64,000 bases of DNA from Maridesulfovibrio salexigens DSM 2638 (lineage in GTDB: Bacteria; Desulfobacterota; Desulfovibrionia; Desulfovibrionales; Desulfovibrionaceae). The DNA lies in NCBI RefSeq assembly GCF_000023445.1, contig NC_012881.1, forward strand, positions 3,380,001 to 3,444,000, written 5' to 3'. The position numbers and the translations under genes were made by a program. Shown here in pieces: positions 26,733 to 34,873 of this stretch (the first letter of the stretch is position 1; every line of letters begins with the position of its first letter). The notes under the pieces are model-generated. The model saw only the letters and a program-made list of their open reading frames with translations. It was not told where the DNA came from and ran no database searches.

Positions 26733-28067
26733 CTAACAACCATTTCCTTTTTTAACTTTTTCCCATTCATCCCAGAAACCGGGGAAAGATTTTGCAACAC
26801 AACCGGGCTCAGCCGGGATTGATTCAATACCTGCCATAGCGAAAATCGCAGTACACATGGCAAGGCGGTGATCATCATAGGTATCGAAAACTATACGTTC
26901 ACCTTTCTTGAGAGGTGCCGGGATAATGGTAATGGAATCAGCGGTAATCTCGGCCTTGCCGCCTGCGCGCATGACTTCGGCAGCACTTGCTTCGAGACGG
27001 TCACATTCCTTGATACGCAGGTGGGCTACATTGGTGATGGTAGTCGGGCTGTCCGCAAAGGCGGCAGCGACAGCTACGGTAGGCACCAGATCAGGGCACT
27101 TGCTCATGTCCACCTCAACGCCGTGCAGCTTGGAGGGGTAAACAGTTACGCTGTGATCGTCACTTTCGATCTTCGCGCCCATGGATTCAAGGATGTACAT
27201 GATTGCCCTGTCTCCTTGAAGGGAATTTACGTTCATCCCTTCAATCTTAACAGGATTGTTACCTACAGCCCCGGCAGCGAGGAAGTAGGAAGCATTCGAC
27301 CAGTCACCTTCAACGCGGTATTCATCGCGGTCGAACTTGGAGGGCTCGACTACAAAACGAATTTCGCCGGGAACAACCTTCTCAACTTTTCTCCAGTCGG
27401 TCTTTTTCCATACACCGTCTTTCTTGGCCTGAACCTCAAACTTAACTCTGAAATCTTCCATAACGTTGAGGGTCAGGGCAACGTAAGGCCATGATACAGC
27501 TTTCTCGCCAATCACATTGATGATGGTGGTTTCATCGGCTAGAGGTGCGCCAAGCAGCAAGCCGGAAAGGTACTGGCTGGACTCCTCAAGTGAGATATCC
27601 ATTTGCTTACCTTTGAATCCGGAAGCCTCAAGAGTTACCGGAGGGTAACCCTGTTTATCGGAGAAGGTTACCTTGGTGCCCTGTGATTCAAGCGCACTGG
27701 TCAAAGCTCCGATGGGACGGTCGTGCATGCGCGGTGTACCCTGCACCCTGAAAAGTCCCTTACCTGCACCGGCAAGAGCAGTGATCAAACGGCAGGTGGT
27801 GCCGGAGTCACGCATTTCCAGAACCGCAGGTTCCTTGGCACCGCCCTTGGGACCGCCGTCCATACCGGTAACGGTAGTGGCTGTTCCATCAATATTGAAC
27901 TTCGCGCCCATAGTGCTCAGGCAATCCATGGTCCGGTTGATGTCGTTGCTATCGAGAGGATCAAGTACAACGGTGGAGCCTTCAGACAAAGCACCGGCAA
28001 TCAACGCCCTGTGTGACAGGGATTTTGATGATGGAGCTTTTACTACGATTACATTTTCAGAAGTCAT
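26733..28067 (-). CDS. aroA: 3-phosphoshikimate 1-carboxyvinyltransferase (EPSP synthase)
   Basis: The enzyme joins phosphoenolpyruvate to shikimate-3-phosphate, the sixth shikimate step. Landmarks are PSSKSLSHRAL at the N-terminus, MRDSGTTCRLI, GDWSNASYFLAAGAV and CDRLEASAAEVMRAGG, all in the order expected for the two-domain fold. The length of 444 residues is normal. It lies between pheA and tyrA with a 46-base gap upstream. Confidence 0.94.
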   Translation of the reverse strand: MTSENVIVVKAPSSKSLSHRALIAGALSEGSTVVLDPLDSNDINRTMDCLSTMGAKFNIDGTATTVTGMDGGPKGGAKEPAVLEMRDSGTTCRLITALAGAGKGLFRVQGTPRMHDRPIGALTSALESQGTKVTFSDKQGYPPVTLEASGFKGKQMDISLEESSQYLSGLLLGAPLADETTIINVIGEKAVSWPYVALTLNVMEDFRVKFEVQAKKDGVWKKTDWRKVEKVVPGEIRFVVEPSKFDRDEYRVEGDWSNASYFLAAGAVGNNPVKIEGMNVNSLQGDRAIMYILESMGAKIESDDHSVTVYPSKLHGVEVDMSKCPDLVPTVAVAAAFADSPTTITNVAHLRIKECDRLEASAAEVMRAGGKAEITADSITIIPAPLKKGERIVFDTYDDHRLAMCTAIFAMAGIESIPAEPGCVAKSFPGFWDEWEKVKKGNGC

Positions 28068-28113
28068 TTTATATATTCCCGGCTAAATGAGCCTAGTAAA
28101 AAAATCTTTGTTT

Positions 28114-29217
28114 TTAAAATTTACTGCCGTCTTGTGAACCTGCGGGGTAACTGCCGAGTATTTTAAAAGTCAGGCAGCGTGCTTTAAGATCCTCGATAAG
28201 TGAAGCGTGCTCTTCGGCACCGAGATCACCTTGCAGATCAACGAAAAACATATACTTCCACTTTTCACCGAGAGCAGGCCGGGACTCAAGCTTGGTCATG
28301 TTTATGTCATGACCGGAAAGCTCATTGAGGACTTCCACAAGTGCACCGGGACGGTCCGGAGTAGTGAAAAGCAGTGAAGTTTTGTCACGCTTATCTTCTT
28401 GACCGGGCTTAGGGCCGATGATCAGGAAGCGGGTCCAGTTGTCCGGCAAATCTTCGATGGCCTCTGCGACTACATGCAGACCGAAAAGATTAGCCAATTT
28501 TAAATGTCCGACTGCAGCTACGGGGTCATCGCTATCAGCTACCATCTGGGCAGCCTTGGCAGTGGACTCTACAGACACGAGCTCTGCACCGGGCATGTTG
28601 GCACGAAGCCATCCGGTGCATTGCTCTAGTGCCTTGGAGTGTGAGTAGACCGTTTTGATCTCGCTGATGTCGGCACCCTTGGTCATCAGTCCGTGGCTGA
28701 TACGATGATACAGCTCGGCCTGAATGAACACCGGATAGCGCATGAACAGATCAACGTTCTGCCCGACCGTTCCCTTGAGCGAATTTTCAAGGGGGATAAT
28801 GCCGAGGTCGGCTTCGCCCTTGGAAACGGCCACAAAAATATCTTCAAAATTATTTTTAGGGAGCAGGTCAGCCTGACGTCCCATGTGCTGTAGTCCGGCA
28901 AAATATGAAAATGTCCCTTCGGGGCCTAGATAGACCACACGCTCAGGCCTTTGCAGCCTGCGGGAGGAAGAAATAATTTCGCGATAAATTGCTTCAAGGT
29001 GCTCAGGGGGGAGAGTTCCGGGATTGCGCTTGATTAGACCGCGCAGCACTTCCTGCTCCCGGAAAGGCTTGAAAATCTGATCAGATGATCCGGCCTTTAT
29101 AGCTCCAACTGCGAGAGACGCAGCGGCACGTTTGTTGAGAAGCTCTAGAATTTCACTGTCGAGGGAATCGATTTCCACCCGCAGATCGCCAAGATTTTTT
29201 TTGCTGGACTGTGACAT
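28114..29217 (-). CDS. pheA: Chorismate mutase-prephenate dehydratase (P-protein)
   Basis: This bifunctional enzyme makes phenylpyruvate for phenylalanine. The domains are an AroQ-type chorismate mutase (about 1-90, LGDLRVEIDSLDSEILELL), prephenate dehydratase (about 95-275, YLGPEGTFSYFAG and the NWTRFLIIG segment), and an ACT regulatory domain (about 285-365) with ESRPALGEKW, which usually senses phenylalanine. The start ATG 29217 lies 7 bases after the preceding gene; the longer frame to 29301 overlaps it and is rejected. Confidence 0.94.
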   Translation of the reverse strand: MSQSSKKNLGDLRVEIDSLDSEILELLNKRAAASLAVGAIKAGSSDQIFKPFREQEVLRGLIKRNPGTLPPEHLEAIYREIISSSRRLQRPERVVYLGPEGTFSYFAGLQHMGRQADLLPKNNFEDIFVAVSKGEADLGIIPLENSLKGTVGQNVDLFMRYPVFIQAELYHRISHGLMTKGADISEIKTVYSHSKALEQCTGWLRANMPGAELVSVESTAKAAQMVADSDDPVAAVGHLKLANLFGLHVVAEAIEDLPDNWTRFLIIGPKPGQEDKRDKTSLLFTTPDRPGALVEVLNELSGHDINMTKLESRPALGEKWKYMFFVDLQGDLGAEEHASLIEDLKARCLTFKILGSYPAGSQDGSKF

Positions 29218-29224
29218 TTTATTA

Positions 29225-30208
29225 TTAATCCTCTGAAATTTCTTCTTTGATGCGCATGCCGAAATGGCGGCCCGCTTCATCAATACGGCAAAGAACTTCA
29301 TCGCCTTCTTTCAATGTTACCACACTTACAGGTTCACCGTCACCGCTTACAACTCTGATGGTCTCAGCGTTCTGAAGGAAAACCTTGCCGGAAACCGGAC
29401 CTTCCGGGGTCTGGACCTCGGCGGTGATCAGCAGCATGGGACGAACTTCAAGTTTGCTGCGTCCGACAACTGCTACGGAAGTCTCGCCGCTTTTATCAAC
29501 AACCAGCACCTCGGAACCGGAACGCAGTTCTTCGAGATAAGTGGTCTTGTCGCCGGGCAGAATGGCGTAGGCATGAACAGCCCCGGCATTAACCCGGAAA
29601 GGACGCGCTGCAACGTAAGGGTTGGATTCGGTTTCAGCATGCACGAGAAAGGTGAAGGCGGAAGAATTTCCGGTAAGGATTCCCTGTCCTTTCTTGAGCT
29701 TGGAAGTGGTATCCACACAGACCCTGTGGGCCAGACCTGCGGATTCGATGCTGGTTACTGTTGCTTTCTGAAGTTCCATCTTACCCTGCGAGAGTTTCAG
29801 TTCGGCTACAATCTGCTTAAGATCAGCAGCGCCTTCGGGAGTTACTACGATTGAATCAGCACCACGTTCCATAACCGATGCAGCAAGTCTTGCGCGGTCA
29901 AGTGATTCAGCTTCAAGGGCAAGGGCATCAATCTGGGCAAGCAGGTTTTCAACCGGGATAATCTCCCAACCTGCGGCGAGACAAACGTCTTTACCTTTTT
30001 TGTCAAGATCAACCGCAACTGCTTCGTCAGCCTTTTCGTTGATAGCTACACAAGGCATTTCTTCCGGAGTAATTACAGAGACTCGCCCGAGAGATTCAAC
30101 GGTTTCCTTGTCTTCAGGAGAAGTGAGAATGGCATCCACTCCGGACTCCAGTGCAAGGCTGAGAAGCTTTTTATCAAAAGGGATCGCTTTGAATATAATC
30201 TTTTTCAT
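29225..30208 (-). CDS. aroB': 3-dehydroquinate synthase II (archaeal-type)
   Basis: This family (MJ1249 type) oxidatively deaminates and cyclises 2-amino-3,7-dideoxy-D-threo-hept-6-ulosonate to 3-dehydroquinate with NAD. It replaces the usual AroB. The 327-residue protein shows family segments such as NPYVAARPFRVNAGAVHAY and LRSGSEVLVVD. It follows the first enzyme of the same alternative route by 14 bases. The pairing of both genes makes the assignment secure. Desulfovibrio is known to use this route. Confidence 0.92.
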   Translation of the reverse strand: MKKIIFKAIPFDKKLLSLALESGVDAILTSPEDKETVESLGRVSVITPEEMPCVAINEKADEAVAVDLDKKGKDVCLAAGWEIIPVENLLAQIDALALEAESLDRARLAASVMERGADSIVVTPEGAADLKQIVAELKLSQGKMELQKATVTSIESAGLAHRVCVDTTSKLKKGQGILTGNSSAFTFLVHAETESNPYVAARPFRVNAGAVHAYAILPGDKTTYLEELRSGSEVLVVDKSGETSVAVVGRSKLEVRPMLLITAEVQTPEGPVSGKVFLQNAETIRVVSGDGEPVSVVTLKEGDEVLCRIDEAGRHFGMRIKEEISED

Positions 30209-30222
30209 TTTCCGTTCCTAAA

Positions 30223-31020
30223 CTATTCGCCGATGTGTGCGAGAGCGTTATCTACAGTTTCATCTTCGTGTACGATCATGTGCAGGGCTTCTACCAGTTT
30301 AACGCGGTTTTCATGCTGGAAGACATTGCGGCCAACAGAAAGTCCGGCGCCGCCAGCTTCGATGGAATCTGAAACCATCTGCAGGAAATCGCGGGTGGAA
30401 TCGAGCTTGGGCCCCCCAGCGATTACTACCGGGATGCAGCATCCTTCAACCACGTCTTTGAAACTTTCAACATCGCCGGTGTAGGGAACTTTTACGATAT
30501 CAGCACCGAGTTCTTCGCCTGCGCGGGCGCAATGGGCAACAACTTCGGGATCGAATTCGTCTTTGATCTGAGGACCGCGGGCGTAAACCATTGCCAGCAC
30601 CGGAACACCCCAGCTGGTAGCGGCGGAAGCAACTTCACCGAGATCGGAAAGCATCTGTGCTTCGGCTTCATCACCGAGATTAACGTGAACGGAAACGGCA
30701 TCAGCACCGAGGCGAAGTGCGTCTTCAACAGTACCGACGAGAGTTTTTTTATTGGGGAGAGGGGAAAGACAGGTGGAAGCGGAGAGATGAACGATGAGGC
30801 CGACGTCGCCGCCCTCTTCACGGTGGGAGCAGCGAACAAGACCTTTGTGCATGAGCACGGCGTTGGCTCCTCCCTTGACCATATCGTTAACCGCTCTTCG
30901 CATGGATCGAAGTCCCTTAAGCGGCCCGACACTTATACCGTGGTCCATGGGAACAACGATAGTGCGGCCTGTATTGCGGTTTAAGATCCGCTCCATTCTT
31001 ACGCTTTTTCCAATCTGCAT
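30223..31020 (-). CDS. aroA': 2-amino-3,7-dideoxy-D-threo-hept-6-ulosonate synthase
   Basis: This class I (DhnA-type) aldolase (MJ0400 family) makes the precursor of 3-dehydroquinate from aspartate semialdehyde and a 6-deoxy-5-ketofructose phosphate. The Schiff-base Lys is in [11 protein letters not shown], and the acid/base Tyr in [21 protein letters not shown] is the family signature near the N-terminus. At 265 residues it is full length. It is the first structural gene of the aro-phe-tyr operon, behind an attenuator. Confidence 0.92.
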   Translation of the reverse strand: MQIGKSVRMERILNRNTGRTIVVPMDHGISVGPLKGLRSMRRAVNDMVKGGANAVLMHKGLVRCSHREEGGDVGLIVHLSASTCLSPLPNKKTLVGTVEDALRLGADAVSVHVNLGDEAEAQMLSDLGEVASAATSWGVPVLAMVYARGPQIKDEFDPEVVAHCARAGEELGADIVKVPYTGDVESFKDVVEGCCIPVVIAGGPKLDSTRDFLQMVSDSIEAGGAGLSVGRNVFQHENRVKLVEALHMIVHEDETVDNALAHIGE

Positions 31021-31085
31021 TTTAATATCTCCTGAAGTTTGCCTCTAGATTCTCCAAGATCCGCTTCCCTTTTGGCGACCCGTGT

Positions 31086-31127
31086 AAAAAAAAAGGGCCG
31101 CCGGCGATTCTTCGCCTGCGGCCCTTT
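31086..31127 (-). terminator. Attenuator terminator in the aro operon leader
   Basis: A GC-rich hairpin (AAAGGGCCGC at 31127-31118 with GCGGCCCTTT at 31101-31092, plus inner pairs) is followed on the minus strand by nine T. It stands 30 bases after the leader-peptide stop and 65 bases before the first structural gene, so it would stop transcription unless prevented. The leader peptide upstream explains how. Confidence 0.87.
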
Positions 31128-31156
31128 CGTAGAGGTCGTTTGCTATGTTTCTCTTT

Positions 31157-31267
31157 TTACTTTTTGTACAAGCAAACCTCCACCCGACCACAAGCGTGGG
31201 TGCACCAAAAATAAAAAAAGTAAAAAAAGTAAGAGAGGCCAGTGCCTAGGGTGTTGAAAGTCTGCAT
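31157..31267 (-). CDS. Aromatic amino acid leader peptide (36 codons)
   Basis: The frame ATG 31267 to TAA 31157 encodes 36 residues. Residues 13-21 are YFFYFFYFW: nine successive Phe, Tyr or Trp codons (31231-31205). A second Tyr lies near the end. Such runs mark ribosome-mediated attenuation leaders like PheL and TrpL. The next downstream features are alternative RNA pairings and a strong terminator. No Shine-Dalgarno sequence is seen; the predicted transcription start falls at or next to the ATG, so a leaderless start is possible. Charging of the three aromatic tRNAs would set read-through into the aro-phe-tyr operon (inference). The frame is too short for ordinary ORF calling. Confidence 0.82.
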   Translation of the reverse strand: MQTFNTLGTGLSYFFYFFYFWCTHACGRVEVCLYKK

Positions 31268-31274
31268 GGGTGTT

Positions 31275-31303
31275 ACTTAACCGGGTCCTGAAAAAATTGT
31301 CAA
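31275..31303 (-). promoter_or_regulatory. Sigma70 promoter of the aro-pheA-tyrA operon
   Basis: TTGACA (31303-31298) and TTAAGT (31280-31275) have the ideal 17-base spacing. The predicted transcript begins about 31268, next to the leader-peptide ATG. Confidence 0.75.
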
Positions 31304-31512
31304 CAACTTTATTTATTTTTTTACCATCATTAATATAATAAACGCTGATTGTTAATTTTTCACAACTTAAACATTACACCAAACCTCACAGTTTACCTTT
31401 TTGTAATTTTCACACTAGTCAAATACGACAAAAAAGTTCAAAAATACATTTTTGTAATCAATATTTTTGGGTTAATCCAGCATTTATCTAATTTTTTCAA
31501 CTACCTACACAT

Positions 31513-31530
31513 TTGGCACAGTCCATGCTT
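31513..31530 (+). promoter_or_regulatory. Sigma54 promoter of amt-glnK
   Basis: TTGGCAC at -24 and ATGCTTT at -12 place GG (31515-31516) and GC (31527-31528) exactly 10 bases apart, as required for sigma54 RNA polymerase. It lies about 50 bases before the amt start. Nitrogen control through an NtrC-like activator is expected. I do not see a clear NtrC site upstream. Confidence 0.82.
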
Positions 31531-31576
31531 TAAAACAAACATCCTTGAAGCAATCAACATCCCTAAGGAGGACTGT

Positions 31577-32947
31577 ATGACTACCAAACGTTCAATGGCA
31601 GGCCGCAAAATTCCGGCCCTCGCAACTCTCATGCTTCTGGCAGCACCTTCCGCGGCATTTGCAGCCGAAGAAGCCATGTCCCAGACTCACGGTAACATTC
31701 TCTGGACCCTTCTCGCAGCGATCCTCGTATTTTTCATGCAGGCAGGCTTTGCATGCGTTGAAGCAGGATTCACCCGCGCCAAGAGTGCCGGTAACATCCT
31801 GATGAAAAACTTTCTCGATTTTTCCACTGGATCAATCATCTTTTTCCTGCTCGGCTTCGGCCTTATGTTCGGGATTGATGCAGGCGGCTTTATCGGCACA
31901 TCCGGATTTTCACTTGCAGGAACAGGGCTCACCGACCCGGATGGACAGTGGACCATCACTTTCTGGTTCTTCCAGTCTGTATTCGCGGCAACCGCTGCCA
32001 CTATCGTATCCGGTGGTATTGCTGAACGAACCAAGTTCAGCAGCTATATCCTTGTAACTTGTATCGTAACCGGACTTATCTATCCTATATCCGGACATTG
32101 GGCATGGGGCTCACTCTGGCTCGGTGATGCTGGTGCAGGCTGGCTTGAAGGTATGGGATTTATGGACTTTGCCGGCTCTACCGTAGTTCACTCCGTAGGT
32201 GGATGGATTGCTCTGGCCGGTGCCATGATCCTCGGCCCCCGTATCGGTAAATACACTGCGGACGGCAAAGCAAAAGCTATCCCCGGACACAACATTCCGC
32301 TGGCATCCCTCGGTGTATTCATTCTCTGGTTCGGCTGGTTCGGATTCAACCCCGGCTCCACCACCACCGCAGACGGTTCCATCGGCCTCATCGCCGTAAC
32401 CACAAGTCTCTCCGCATGTGCGGGAACCCTCGGCGCAATGTTCACCTCATGGTTCAAATACGGAAAACCCGATATCTCCATGACTTGTAACGGCGCACTG
32501 GCAGGACTGGTCGGTATTACCGCTCCCTGCGCAACTGTAACCCCCGCAGCGGCCATTATCATCGGGATTATTGCCGGCGTACTCGTAGTTCTCTCTATCG
32601 AGTTCATTGATAAAATTCTGAAAATTGACGACCCGGTTGGTGCGGTTTCCGTACACGGTGTATGCGGTGCATGGGGAACTCTGGCCTGCGGCCTGTTCAC
32701 CTCTCCCGCACTTAACGACGGTGCAGGCGGCCTCTTCTACGGCGGCGGATTCGGGCTCCTTACCACCCAGATCATCGGTATCGTAGTCTGCTTTATCTGG
32801 GCATTCGGAATGGGTTACCTCGCCTTCACCATCGCCAAGGCTGTAATGGGCATCAGGGTTACCGCGGAAGAAGAAATGAAGGGCCTCGACATAAGCGAGC
32901 ACGGCATGGAGTCCTACAACGGCTTCCAGATCTTCTCCAACGAATAG
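31577..32947 (+). CDS. amt: Ammonium transporter (Amt family)
   Basis: The 456-residue protein has a signal peptide ending AAFAAEE and then 11 hydrophobic helices. Family landmarks are the DFSTGSIIFFLLGFGLMFG region, the pore twin-His regions STVVHSVGGWIAL and VHGVCGAWG, and FGWFGFNPGS. Amt trimers pass ammonium or ammonia into the cell. ATG 31577 follows AAGGAGG by 5 bases; the longer upstream frame crosses the promoter. A PII gene follows 30 bases later, the normal Amt partner. Confidence 0.94.
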   Translation: MTTKRSMAGRKIPALATLMLLAAPSAAFAAEEAMSQTHGNILWTLLAAILVFFMQAGFACVEAGFTRAKSAGNILMKNFLDFSTGSIIFFLLGFGLMFGIDAGGFIGTSGFSLAGTGLTDPDGQWTITFWFFQSVFAATAATIVSGGIAERTKFSSYILVTCIVTGLIYPISGHWAWGSLWLGDAGAGWLEGMGFMDFAGSTVVHSVGGWIALAGAMILGPRIGKYTADGKAKAIPGHNIPLASLGVFILWFGWFGFNPGSTTTADGSIGLIAVTTSLSACAGTLGAMFTSWFKYGKPDISMTCNGALAGLVGITAPCATVTPAAAIIIGIIAGVLVVLSIEFIDKILKIDDPVGAVSVHGVCGAWGTLACGLFTSPALNDGAGGLFYGGGFGLLTTQIIGIVVCFIWAFGMGYLAFTIAKAVMGIRVTAEEEMKGLDISEHGMESYNGFQIFSNE

Positions 32948-32977
32948 TCCAACCATCACAAAGCGAGGAATAATACA

Positions 32978-33307
32978 ATGAAACTCATCATCACATACAT
33001 CAGGCCCGAATGCCTTACCCCGGTAAAGCAGGCCCTCTACGCCAAAGGCATCTACTCCATGTCGGTTACCAACATCCTCGGTTCCGGCCGGGGGGCAGGA
33101 TTCACCGAAACATACCGCGGTGTAGTTATGGAAGTTAACCTGCTTAAAAAAGTTCGTATCGAGATAGGTCTGGACGAGGCCAAACTGGAAGGAGCACTGG
33201 ACGCCATCAAGACCGGTGCCCAGACAGGCAAAGAAGGTGACGGTGTCATCTTTGTACAGGACCTGAACCGGACCATAAGAATCAGAACTGGCGAAGAATC
33301 ACTCTAA
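32978..33307 (+). CDS. glnK: PII family regulator with divergent T-loop (GlnK-like)
   Basis: GlnK-type trimers plug the Amt channel when nitrogen is plentiful. The 109-residue protein keeps the core: TYRG at the T-loop (Y46), K58, TGKEGDG and RIRTGEE. Aligned without gaps to classical GlnB, two key positions differ: the uridylylated Tyr51 is Met, and Gln39, which helps bind 2-oxoglutarate, is Gly. Control by uridylylation is therefore unlikely. It follows amt directly and shares its sigma54 promoter. Confidence 0.92.
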   Translation: MKLIITYIRPECLTPVKQALYAKGIYSMSVTNILGSGRGAGFTETYRGVVMEVNLLKKVRIEIGLDEAKLEGALDAIKTGAQTGKEGDGVIFVQDLNRTIRIRTGEESL

Positions 33308-33357
33308 CCACACAAAACTTAGGCATATATCACTCTAACCCCAATTAGTGTACAGCA

Positions 33358-33460
33358 GGCCGGGTTTATCATCGGCAGTTAAACCCGGCCCAGTCCGATG
33401 CCCACCTCCATCGGACCTCACCGGCCGAAAGGGACTTCCCACCCTTTCGGCCGCTTTTTT
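33358..33460 (+). terminator. Three consecutive hairpins ending the amt-glnK operon
   Basis: Hairpin 1 has an 11-bp stem (33358-33368/33380-33390), hairpin 2 an 8-bp stem (33393-33400/33409-33416), and hairpin 3 a 12-bp stem (33422-33433/33442-33453) followed by C and six T. The last is a Rho-independent terminator; the other two may stabilise the mRNA end or form a processed small RNA. Confidence 0.75.
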
Positions 33461-33555
33461 GAAAAATAACGCTTTTAAAATTCACTTTTGTTCCACTTCG
33501 CGTCCGTGTTAACAGGATAGAAGCAACTGTAAACACATAACAAAGCGACTGCCTT

Positions 33556-34776
33556 ATGAATACGACTCCCAATTTTTCCATTAACGAACTCATTGAAAAT
33601 GATGGTTTGACCACTGTACTGCAGCCGCTTATCTCCATGAACCGCAAGGGATTGCTTGGTTTTGAAGCCCTGACCCGAGCAATCAACCCCCGTAATGGGG
33701 AAAGCATCCCTCCGTTCACACTTTTTAATATGTGTGAGGACCTTGAAACACTGACAAGACTGGACAGAGCCTGCCGGAGAAAAGCCTTTGAAACATTCGC
33801 TCCCATTTCAAGAGCAGACCGCTCACTGCTTCTGTCGGTTAATATTGATGCAGCTATTATCAACGAGAAAACATTCAATTACGGGCTGACCGGAAAGATG
33901 GTCGAAGAATGCTCCATCCCCGTTGGTAATGTCGTCCTTGAAATAATCGAATCAAAAGCCGGCAACGATGCAGCACTCTCCTCTTTTGTTGCCAAATCCC
34001 GTGAACACGGATTCCTCATCGCTCTCGATGATGTAGGAACAGGACACTCAAATCTTGACCGCATACCTTCACTAAAGCCGGACATAATCAAGATAGACCG
34101 TTCCCTCATAGCTGATATCAATAGAAAATTTCATAATATGGAAGTTACGCGCTCCCTGATCAGCCTTGCGGAAAGGACAGGATGCCTGCCTTTAGCCGAA
34201 GGAATTGAAACGATTGAGGAGGCACTGACCCTGATGAGCCTAGGCATTGATGTCTTTCAGGGCTATTTCTTCAGCAGACCGGCGCCGGCAGCAATGGCTG
34301 TAAATACAGATATGACTCCGGTAAAGCATCTGGCTTCACGCTTTAAGACCCATGTTCTTGAAAAAATAAACCGCCAGAAAATAATGGAGAACAGCTACAA
34401 AAGGATGGCCTCTAAGCTGAGGGAAGCATTAATGGATGGCACCCCCGGAACAATGGATTCAGCTCTTTCAGCCTTCATAACTGATAATACAAACATCGAA
34501 TGTGCCTATATTCTGGACACTAACGGTATTCAGGTTTCCGAAACTATCTGCAATCCTTATAAACTCAAAGAAAACAGACGACTTATCTACCAGCCTGCCC
34601 CGGTAGGGGCTGACCACTCCCTGAAAGAGTACTACCTGACCATTAAGACAGGCAACCAGTGGCATACAACAGCACCATACATATCGCTTGCTTCGGGAAA
34701 CAATTGCGTCACTGTTTCCACAAAAATGTACGACACACCCAAATCACCTATACTCTGCATCGATATCAGCACTTAA
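33556..34776 (+). CDS. EAL-domain cyclic-di-GMP phosphodiesterase with C-terminal sensor domain
   Basis: The EAL domain (about residues 8-250) looks intact: EAL (37-39), N96, E129 and E132 region, D158-D159 in LDDVGTG, K179, E215 in LAEGIE and the QGYFFSRP end. It should hydrolyse cyclic-di-GMP to pGpG. The C-terminal 150 residues resemble the YkuI-type sensor domain that follows EAL in some proteins. No membrane segment is present. The gene is probably monocistronic; the Shine-Dalgarno site is weak. Confidence 0.86.
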   Translation: MNTTPNFSINELIENDGLTTVLQPLISMNRKGLLGFEALTRAINPRNGESIPPFTLFNMCEDLETLTRLDRACRRKAFETFAPISRADRSLLLSVNIDAAIINEKTFNYGLTGKMVEECSIPVGNVVLEIIESKAGNDAALSSFVAKSREHGFLIALDDVGTGHSNLDRIPSLKPDIIKIDRSLIADINRKFHNMEVTRSLISLAERTGCLPLAEGIETIEEALTLMSLGIDVFQGYFFSRPAPAAMAVNTDMTPVKHLASRFKTHVLEKINRQKIMENSYKRMASKLREALMDGTPGTMDSALSAFITDNTNIECAYILDTNGIQVSETICNPYKLKENRRLIYQPAPVGADHSLKEYYLTIKTGNQWHTTAPYISLASGNNCVTVSTKMYDTPKSPILCIDIST

Positions 34777-34873
34777 TCCAATCCCAGGTGCAGTAATACT
34801 ATAATGTTTGTTGCAACTGCACGGGGATTGGAATATCTTTCCCGCCTCAATTAATTATTACGGACCGGGAAAA

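Noticed and set aside
31349-31576. N-terminal extension of the amt frame
   Set aside because: It crosses the sigma54 promoter; the signal peptide and AAGGAGG at ATG 31577 fix the start.
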